Shown here: one piece after another, positions 53,901 to 61,763 of the stretch
How the letters are laid out: the number at the start of each line of letters is the position of its first letter
Position numbering within the stretch: the first letter of the stretch is position 1
Assembly (NCBI GenBank): GCA_009746045.1
Contig: RPFO01000667.1
Location: 5,125,719 to 5,189,718, forward strand
Length of the DNA stretch: 64,000 nucleotides
From: Mesostigma viride
Taxonomy: Eukaryota; Streptophyta; Mesostigmatophyceae; Mesostigmatales; Mesostigmataceae
Direction: 5' to 3'
Translations under genes and position numbers: made by a program
Notes under the pieces: model-generated
Seen by the model: the letters and a program-made list of their open reading frames with translations, nothing else
Told to the model about the DNA's origin: nothing
Databases searched by the model: none

Positions 53901-56900
53901 TTAAGGGACCGCTGCAAGGTTAAGGGACCGCTGCAAGGTTAAGGGACCGCTGCAAGGTTAAGGGACCGCTGCAAGGTTAAGGGACCGCTGCAAGGTTAAG
54001 GGACCGCTGCAAGGTTAAGGGACCGCTGCAAGGTTAAGGGACCGCTGCAAGGTTAAGGGACCGCTGCAAGGTTAAGGGACCGCTGCAAGGTTAAGGGACC
54101 GCTGCAAGGTTAAGGGACCGCTGCAAGGTTAAGGGACCGCTGCAAGGTTAAGGGACCGCTGCAAGGTTAAGGCCGCTGCAAGGTTAAGGGACCGCTGCAA
54201 GGTTAAGGGACCGCTGCAAGGTTAAGGGACCGCTGCAAGGTTAAGGGACCGCTGCAAGGTTAAGGGACCGCTGCAAGGTTAAGGGACCGCTGCAAGGTTA
54301 AGGCCCCGCTGCAAGGTTAAGGGACCGCTGCAAGGTTAAGGGACCGCTGCAAGGTTAAGGGACCGCTGCAAGGTTAAGGGACCGCTGCAAGGTTAAGGGA
54401 CCGCTGCAAGGTTAAGGGACCGCTGCAAGGTTAAGGGACCGCTGCAAGGTTAAGGGACCGCTGCAAGGTTAAGGGACCGCTGCAAGGTTAAGGCCGCTGC
54501 AAGGTTAAGGGACCGCTGCAAGGTTAAGGGACCGCTGCAAGGTTAAGGGACCGCTGCAAGGTTAAGGGACCGCTGCAAGGTTAAGGGACCGCTGCAAGGT
54601 TAAGGGACCGCTGCAAGGTTAAGGGACCGCTGCAAGGTTAAGGGACCGCTGCAAGGTTAAGGGACCGCTGCAAGGTTAAGGGACCGCTGCAAGGTTAAGG
54701 GACCGCTGCAAGGTTAAGGGACCGCTGCAAGGTTAAGGGACCGCTGCAAGGTTAAGGGACCGCTGCAAGGTTAAGGGACCGCTGCAAGGTTAAGGCCGCT
54801 GCAAGGTTAAGGGACCGCTGCAAGGTTAAGGGACCGCTGCAAGGTTAAGGGACCGCTGCAAGGTTAAGGGACCGCTGCAAGGTTAAGGCCGCTGCAAGGT
54901 TAAGGGACCGCTGCAAGGTTAAGGGACCGCTGCAAGGTTAAGGGACCGCTGCAAGGTTAAGGGACCGCTGCAAGGTTAAGGGACCGCTGCAAGGTTAAGG
55001 GACCGCTGCAAGGTTAAGGGACCGCTGCAAGGTTAAGGGACCGCTGCAAGGTTAAGGGACCGCTGCAAGGTTAAGGGACCGCTGCAAGGTTAAGGGACCG
55101 CTGCAAGGTTAAGGGACCGCTGCAAGGTTAAGGGACCGCTGCAAGGTTAAGGCCGCTGCAAGGTTAAGGGACCGCTGCAAGGTTAAGGGACCGCTGCAAG
55201 GTTAAGGGACCGCTGCAAGGTTAAGGCCCGCTGCAAGGTTAAGGGACCGCTGCAAGGTTAAGGGACCGCTGCAAGGTTAAGGGACCGCTGCAAGGTTAAG
55301 GGACCGCTGCAAGGTTAAGGGACCGCTGCAAGGTTAAGGGACCGCTGCAAGGTTAAGGGACCGCTGCAAGGTTAAGGGACCGCTGCAAGGTTAAGGCCCT
55401 GCAAGGTTAAGGGACCGCTGCAAGGTTAAGGGACCGCTGCAAGGTTAAGGGACCGCTGCAAGGTTAAGGGACCGCTGCAAGGTTAAGGGACCGCTGCAAG
55501 GTTAAGGGACCGCTGCAAGGTTAAGGGACCGCTGCAAGGTTAAGGGACCGCTGCAAGGTTAAGGGACCGCTGCAAGGTTAAGGGACCGCTGCAAGGTTAA
55601 GGGACCGCTGCAAGGTTAAGGGACCGCTGCAAGGTTAAGGGACCGCTGCAAGGTTAAGGCCGCTGCAAGGTTAAGGGACCGCTGCAAGGTTAAGGGACCG
55701 CTGCAAGGTTAAGGGACCGCTGCAAGGTTAAGGGACCGCTGCAAGGTTAAGGGACCGCTGCAAGGTTAAGGCCCCGCTGCAAGGTTAAGGGACCGCTGCA
55801 AGGTTAAGGGACCGCTGCAAGGTTAAGGGACCGCTGCAAGGTTAAGGGACCGCTGCAAGGTTAAGGGACCGCTGCAAGGTTAAGGGACCGCTGCAAGGTT
55901 AAGGGACCGCTGCAAGGTTAAGGCCCGCTGCAAGGTTAAGGGACCGCTGCAAGGTTAAGGGACCGCTGCAAGGTTAAGGGACCGCTGCAAGGTTAAGGGA
56001 CCGCTGCAAGGTTAAGGGACCGCTGCAAGGTTAAGCGCCCCGCTGCAAGGTTAAGGGACCGCTGCAAGGTTAAGGGACCGCTGCAAGGTTAAGGGACCGC
56101 TGCAAGGTTAAGGGACCGCTGCAAGGTTAAGGGACCGCTGCAAGGTTAAGGACCCGCTGCAAGGTTAAAGGACCGCTGCAAGGTTAAAGGACCCGCTGCA
56201 AGGTTAAAGGACCCGCTGTAGGGTAAAGCGACCCGCTGCAAGGTCAGGCAACTCGCTGTAAGGTCAAGAGACCCGCTGAAAGATGAAGGGATTTGCTGCT
56301 TGGCCGCCAGCCTAGGCTCCGCGCGGTTGATCCCCCGCCAAGCATTATCAAATCATTTCTTTCTCTTTCTCTGGGCGAGGGGCAGGATCGGCCAGGTCTA
56401 GGCTGGCATGGTGGCAGCCATGTGGCACGCGTGCGCAAGGGTATACTTTATCTGGCAAAAGTTGTAACGCGCACGGAAAACTAAAATGGCACGATGATGG
56501 CAGTAATGGCACGCGCAGGGGAAAAAACAATGGTGCGTGCGATGCTATGTTGTTGATTGGCAACAGATGAATGGGCAACTGGTGTTATATGGCGCAAGTA
56601 AGTTGCGCACGGACAATAGACAGTCCACCCGACACACAGGCAAACAGGCGCAACCAATTGGATAATCCCTAAAACGCCCCTTGTAGGCCCTTTACCACTC
56701 TCCCACCCCCAGCAAGGCACCTACAACCACTGGTATAGGCCCTCAACTTTGCCCCTCGCATCTATCACCACGCTGACCTCCAGCAGATGCCCACCAAAAT
56801 CCACCCCTTGTGCCGCCATGGCTGCCCCTAATGCTCCAAGTCACCCCTCCCTCCCACAGTAAAAGCAAGTACAGGGACCACTACACAGGTGTGCCCTCGC

Positions 56901-59900
56901 CCCTCTCTCCCTCACCCTGCCAGCTGGCCTTAAACTTACCCACGCCATCATTCAGCGTCCAACTACCCACCCCTTTCTCCCTCAGCCTCGCCTCCAGCTG
57001 GGGCATCACTCGCTCCGCGTCTTCGGGGCAGATGTGGAAGCTGACCTTGTGCGGCCGCTGCTCGCTCTCCTCCTGTTTCGCACACGTGGGCAGCAAGCAT
57101 GAGTGATGCGCGGTCACACATGGTGGATTATATTAGCTCCAAGCAAGCAAGCGGACCTTGTGCGGCCGCTGCTCGCTCTCCTTCCTTCCCATGAGGGGTG
57201 TCGTTTTGGGTCAGCATGATTGATGGACATTTATAGCTACTATACTTAGCACCTGACAAGCTGGCAAGCTAATGGAGATTAGCCGTGGAGCCGCTGCTCG
57301 CTCTCCTCCTATTCTGTACATCATCATCGCCCGGCGCCTCCACCGGTATCCTGTGGCTGCTTCCATTGCACATTGTGGCCGCGTGCCTCACTACACAGGT
57401 ATACTGTTTAGGGTTTAGGGTTTAGGGTTTAGGGTTTAGGGTTTAGGGTTTAGGGTTTGATTTAAACCCTAAACCCTCACTACACAGGTGCCCTGTTCTG
57501 CACCATGGGTGCTTGAGGACCAGCCACTGCTGCCACCTCTCCTCTCCTGGTAAACCTCGCTTCCTGGTAACATCTCAGTGCCACTCATACGCAATAAATA
57601 CCAGCACAGCGCCATCACTACTCAATACTTGTTGAAACAATAATAATTTTGTACTTTACACTTGCTAGAAATTGCATCCCAAGGATACGTAGGATGGTGG
57701 ATACGTAGGCCATAGTGAGGCAACTGCGCAGCGAAGAAGTACAGCAACTAAAGTGTCTCAGAGGAAAGTACAGCAACTAGAGTGACTCCTCCCTGCATGT
57801 TTCCAATACACTAGCGTGACAACAAGTTTACTAGTCTGGTACAGCGCTCAGGAGGCTTGTATTGGAAAGAGGAAAGCTACAGCATACAGCCAACAGCCAA
57901 ACCACAGTACTTGCGCGTTTCATGAGCCTTACAGGACACTCGGACGGCAGAAACAAGCTGTTCCACTCACCCTGGGCTGCCGTTTCCCGCAAGGCAGGGC
58001 TGAATGCCCCCGTCCCCTTGGTCATGGGATGTGCGGTTTGCAGTGCTTGGCTAAAAGGTTGCCTTACGGATGACCTAGCTTTCAAAACTTGAGATGTGTA
58101 ACCCAACATCTGCCCCCACTTGCCCCCCGCCCCCCCGCCCGGCCCCCCGCCCCCCCCCCCCCAACTTGCATGGCTCCCCCAAGTTACCTTCCTCCCCCCC
58201 ACACCCTCCCCCCCCCTTCCCCCGCCCCCACAACTTGCCCAAAGTTACCCCCCCCTCCCCCGCCCCCAAATTTCCTGGCCACCCTCTACCCTATCCCCCA
58301 AAGTCAACGTACCACCCCCAGCCCCTACACCTCTGCCACCCCCATTGACCCGAATGCCTAATAAAAGCCCCCCCCCTGCCCCCCCTTGCCCCTACGGCCC
58401 ATGGTCTGGCTTCCCCTGCCTCCCGCCCCGCGCCCCCCGCCCCCTCCCCCCTTGCCTGCATCTTCAGCTCAGGAAAGCCGCGCGTGATGTCGACGACCGC
58501 CGCACGGTCCCACCCCTCGTCCAGGATCGCCACCCACGATGGGTCCGGCCGGCCGTGCTCGCCACACAGCAGGATCTCGGTCCCCACCGACAACATCAGC
58601 AGGTCGGGGGTGAGCAGCGGCGTGTCGCGCTGCAGTGAGAGGCCAGTGCCGGGTGGCAGTAACGATGGTGATCATACATCGCGCAGACAACATCTGTATA
58701 TACAAGACCAGGTCAGGGGCGAGCCGCTGCGAGTTGTGGGCGAGTGCCGGGTGGTGGTAGCAATGGTGGTCATTGTGCGCAGACAACGGGTGCATGTACA
58801 AGACCAGGTCAGGGGCGAGCCGCTGCGTGATGTGGGCGAGTGCCGGGTGGTGGTAACAATGGTGGTCATTGTGCGCAGACAACGAACCCGTGCATTTACA
58901 AGACCAGGTCAGGGGCGAGCCGCAATAAACAGGATAACTGGGCAAAATGGTGGCCTACCTTGAGCTGCTTGTACTTGGATGGGGAGCGCCCCGTGGAGAA
59001 TACGAGTACAGAGTCGCCCGCAAAGTGGTTGCGCCACAAGTTGTTGAACGCGACTAGGCTCGTGTGGTCGGCGTCCGTGTGGTCCACCTGCGTGGATGGT
59101 ACCCATCAGTAGCCACAACAGTTAATGATTATTGTTTGATTCAATTGATTGTGATGCATGAAAAGGGGTGGCGAAAGTCATCGTAATAACGACAAGAATA
59201 CATAACAATAACCATAAGACGTCATGGTTCTTATTTGATTGTGATGCATGAAAACAAAGGGATGGTGTGGTCCACCTGCATCGGTGGCGACAATCATCGC
59301 AGTAACGCTAAAACTACATGACAATAGCCATAACAGGTAATAGATATTGTTTTTTGATACTGTTGTTGCTGTTCGCTGGTGATGCATGAAAACAACGGGT
59401 TCGCGTGGGCCACCTGCATCGGCGGTAACAGCAGTTATCACAACGACAGCAAACAGTGATAGTTGAAAAAGTTGTCTCCTTGATAATTAAAGCCATATCA
59501 GAGACAGACAGTGGCAGACGAAACAGGGTCAGCATGGTGACTGTGTGGTCCACCTGCAGGGTGGTAGGCGTGATACAAATTGTTGTTATACTAATAATCC
59601 CCCAGCAGGATGCAATAAGGAGCATTTTCAAGCAACCACATCAGCTTTTGGCAGTGATGAAGGAAAGAAGGGGTCGGTGTGGTCCACTAGCAGGGGGCAG
59701 CAGCAGGGGTGGCAGCAGCAGCAGCAACAACAACAGCAACGATACTTGTAATAATAACAATAACAATAATGAAGGCCACATTATAATAACCATGTCAGCT
59801 ATTAATAGATTAGTGAGAATGAAGACAGGGGGGCCAGCGTTGTCCACCTGCAAAGGTGTCAGCAAACATGTTATTTGAAAACTCACCATTTATTGATGGT

Positions 59901-61763
59901 AGATATGAACAAAACATGACCAATTAATAGTGATAACAAGGGCAGCGGCACACTTGTGAGAGGAAGGGTGGGAAAGGTGATGGCATGCAAGCAATATTGT
60001 TTGGCAAACACAGGGGTATGGCATGCAAGCAATATTGTTTGGCAAACGCAGGGGTATGGCATGCGAGCGATAAGGTTTGGCAAACACAGGGGTATGGCAT
60101 GCAAGCAATATGGTTGGGCAAACGCAGGGGTATGGCATGCGAGCAATACTGTTTGGCAAACGCAGGGGTATGGCATGCAAGCAATATTGTTTGGCAAACA
60201 CAGGGGTATGGCATGCGAGCAATATGGTTTGGCAAACGCAGGGGTATGGCATGCGAGCGGCTGTCCGGTGGATAGCATGCAGTGTTGTTTTCGTAGTATA
60301 TGAACATGACTTGGATATGTACACCAGCATATGGTTGTATATGTGCTACGATACACCAGCATATGGTTGTATATATGCTACGATACACCAGCATATGATT
60401 GTATATATGCTACGATACACCAGCATATGGTTGTATATATGCTACGATACACCAGCATATGGTTGTATATATGCTACGATACACCAGCATATGGTTGTAT
60501 ATATGCTACGATACACCAGCATATGGTTGTTTATGTGCTACGATACACCAGCATATGGTTGTATATATGCTACGATACACCAGCATATGGTTGTATAAAT
60601 GCTACGATACACCAGCATATGGTTGTATACTCTACTACAGCATTAGGCAAGGTTGTCGCGTTAATAGGTTCAAGCAAAACTGTACTTGCTTACGATTGGA
60701 TGTACATGCCACAACATATGCTCGTTCCCATGATTGCTATTATCGACTCCACCGACACGGCCACACCAGCTACACCCACATAACCGCTCGAATATAACCA
60801 CACCAACGTAACTACACCCGAATAGCCACTCCAGTATAGCCACACCCACATAACCACTCCAATACAGCCACACCGATGCAATGGACATTGCTCTAGTTAA
60901 TTAATTGCTCCATGATGCTTCAGCTTAGTACCACACGAAACCAAACCATGGCCTTCTATGACATGGCTATCTAGCGGCCAAGGTGCAGCCGCGATCAAGT
61001 GCATAAAAGCTTCAGCCAAGCACGGGGATGCACAGCGTGGCTAACTATGCTATAGCTATGGACGGATCGCTATGTAGCGGCTATTCGTCCATGCCTCCAT
61101 CAGCACTGCTCTTGCCAGGGTGGTTACCAGGGCGGCGGACCACCTTTGCTGGAACTCGGTGTAGTTTCTGTTGGCTGTCACGTAGAGGGCGGCTGCACCA
61201 AGGGGCCTCTAAGCGTGCCAGGGCCCACGCGCACTTAGAACTAAGAGGCACACCGCCGAGCTCAGCTTGCGCCGTGGCAATGTCGTGTCCCACGGCACGC
61301 CTTGAGCGCAAACGAATCACGCCAAAAGAAAGCGACACGAGATGTTTAGGTGCTCGTGGATACAGGCGTGAAGTACAAAAGCGATACAATGATAATAAGA
61401 ACGGTTACCATTGACCCGATGTCCTGATAGTCAGAACTGAGACCATTGTTCACTGAAAGCACCTTGAAATGTGAGCTGAAGGGAAAAAAGCATCACGTCA
61501 CCATGCGCAGCAATTAAGGAAAGTAATAATGTATTATATTTATATGCAAGCAAGCCGTTTGCTGAGGAGAAAATAAGGTGCGGCCAACACCTTGCTTTGG
61601 ATACATCACTGAAAGTCGATTATTCATGGCACGCGTTGCGACCTTGTTGTTGTATCCTGCAATATCGAGGGCCATGTCCAGGGCGAATCATTACCATCGT
61701 GTTGTCGAGGTCCGACACCACCATGACACGCGGCTTCGGGTGGCTCTCCAGAAACGCAGCCAT
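35910..61763 (-). CDS. SPP: Sucrose-6-phosphate phosphatase (HAD family), seven exons over 26 kb
   Basis: Releases phosphate from sucrose-6-phosphate, the last step of sucrose synthesis, normally in the cytosol. Exons on the minus strand: 61763-61695, 59087-58959, 58629-58456, 57072-56971, 38437-38311, 37037-36967 and 36065-35910. All phases match and give 275 residues. HAD motifs: VSDLDNT with Asp18 and Asp20, STGRS at 54-58, GKGQAL with Lys180, and GDSGND at 206-211. Other family landmarks are [24 protein letters not shown] and [11 protein letters not shown]. The length is like cyanobacterial enzymes; the C-terminal extension of land-plant SPP is absent. The same frame is open upstream to 62042 with an Arg-rich stretch, so a longer N-terminus is possible. 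Intron 3 has a GC donor (CAG|GCAAGG). Intron 4 is 18.5 kb and almost all minisatellite. Every intron contains copies of a neighbouring splice junction. Confidence 0.92.
36282..36404. repeat. 33-bp unit, almost four copies, in SPP intron 6
   Basis: AGTCAAATTAATAGGTGGCA followed by CGCTGGTAATTGT repeats at 36282, 36328 (approximately), 36346 and 36379 with little change. No link to an exon seen. Confidence 0.7.
36536..36905 (-). repeat. Degenerate copies of the exon 6 donor end in SPP intron 6
   Basis: The true exon 6 end on the minus strand reads GAAGGGGTGTCGGGCGGCATG|GTGGGTGG (positions near 36987-36960). A close copy at about 36905-36848 keeps GTGTGCGGTGA, CTGTTCACGGTG and GGTGTCGGGCGGCATGGTGG. 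A weaker copy at about 36570-36536 keeps GAAGGTGTCGAAGCGCATGG followed by TGGGTGG. Between them an exact 60-bp unit (three copies, 36650-36829) contains GAAGGGTGTAAGGGTGCATG on the minus strand and may derive from the same junction. Confidence 0.72.
37664..37720 (-). repeat. Partial copy of the exon 5 3' end with donor, in SPP intron 5
   Basis: About 55 bases match exon 5 from its codons [11 protein letters not shown] to the donor. The true exon has GGCCGCGCGCCCCTTGCAG|GTGGGTGTC and the copy has GGCCGCGTGCCTCTTGCAG|GCGGGTGTT. The copy has lost the canonical GT. It lies 640 bases downstream of the true exon with a 9-bp array between them. Confidence 0.8.
37808..38203. repeat. 9-bp minisatellite (GACTCCAGA)n in SPP intron 5
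   Basis: About 44 copies of AGAGACTCC, with a few ACAGACTCC variants. Because the unit is a multiple of three, long frames of SLE, SRD or ETP repeats appear on both strands. They are not genes. Confidence 0.85.
38485..56310. repeat. 17.8-kb minisatellite, 19-bp unit, about 930 copies, in SPP intron 4
   Basis: The unit is GGGACCGCTGCAAGGTTAA. The left 3 kb mixes 19-bp and 20-bp units (ACCCGCTG) with variants such as GCGCCCCGCTG. From about 43220 to 53430 every unit I can see is identical. From 53430 to the right end variants such as AAGGCCGCTG reappear every few hundred bases. All six frames are closed because 19 is not a multiple of three and each unit has TTAA. Both edges read through into partial copies of SPP exon 5: 38485-38515 matches 38387-38417 (23 identical bases across CCAGGTCCAGCGACCCGCTG), and 56298-56310 matches the first 13 bases of exon 5. 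The edge units are intermediate between exon sequence and the array consensus. Confidence 0.95.
57150..57316 (-). repeat. Two extra copies of the exon 4 acceptor junction in SPP intron 3
   Basis: Exon 4 starts ACAG|GAGGAGAGCGAGCAGCGGCC on the minus strand (57075-57053). At 57190-57153 the sequence GGAGAGCGAGCAGCGGCC plus GCACAAGGTC is repeated. At 57313-57286 AGGAGGAGAGCGAGCAGCGG is found again after AGAAT. Spacing is about 115-120 bp, so these are tandem copies of the acceptor region and exon start. Confidence 0.82.
57386..57489 (+). repeat. Interstitial telomeric repeat flanked by a 15-bp direct repeat
   Basis: Seven perfect TTTAGGG units (57407-57455) are followed after a short gap by two inverted CCCTAAA units (57464-57477). 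The block is flanked by CCTCACTACACAGGT at 57386-57400 and again at 57475-57489. It lies inside SPP intron 3, so it is not a chromosome end. Confidence 0.85.
58630..58925 (-). repeat. Tandem copies of the exon 3 acceptor junction in SPP intron 2
   Basis: Three units of about 96-100 bp carry, on the minus strand, CACTCGCCCA...CGCAGCGGCTCGCCCCTGAC and CTGGTCTTGTA. They parallel the true junction CACTGGCCTCTCACTGCAG|CGCGAC...CTCACCCCCGAC and CTGCTGATGTTG. Translated, the copies read [13 protein letters not shown] against the exon's [13 protein letters not shown]. They fill most of this 329-bp intron. Confidence 0.78.
59265..59856 (-). repeat. Five extra copies of the exon 2 acceptor junction in SPP intron 1
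   Basis: Exon 2 begins GCAG|GTGGACCACACGGAC on the minus strand. The same TGCAGGTGGACCACAC word, with small changes, recurs at about 59281-59265, 59420-59403, 59560-59543, 59696-59677 and 59855-59838. Copies are spaced 120-170 bp apart. The first two units also share the TGATGCATGAAAACAA stretch found upstream of the true exon, so whole junction regions were duplicated. Four copies keep an AG acceptor in front of the exon-like sequence. Confidence 0.82.
59982..60262. repeat. 38-bp unit, seven copies, in SPP intron 1
   Basis: GGCATGCAAGCAATATTGTT followed by TGGCAAACACAGGGGTAT repeats seven times with minor substitutions. No exon similarity noted. Confidence 0.85.
60313..60628. repeat. 32-bp unit, ten copies, in SPP intron 1
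   Basis: GCTACGATACACCAGCATAT followed by GGTTGTATATAT repeats ten times. The frames seen across it ([20 protein letters not shown]) are products of the repeat. Confidence 0.85.

Noticed and set aside
38485-56310. Possible CRISPR array
   Set aside because: Units are contiguous with no unique spacers, there are no cas genes, and the context is a eukaryotic intron.
38485-56310. Centromeric satellite
   Set aside because: The array lies within one intron of a gene and its edges match exon 5, which favours local origin; a centromere role cannot be excluded but is not supported.
57407-57477. Chromosome end
   Set aside because: Telomeric units are few, partly inverted and lie inside an intron with coding exons on both sides.
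58094-58638. Proline-rich plus-strand frames up to 172 codons
   Set aside because: Low-complexity CCCC tract plus antisense of SPP exon 3.
59956-60598. Frames of 115-173 codons in SPP intron 1
   Set aside because: Arise from the 38-bp and 32-bp tandem repeats; residues repeat with the period of the array.
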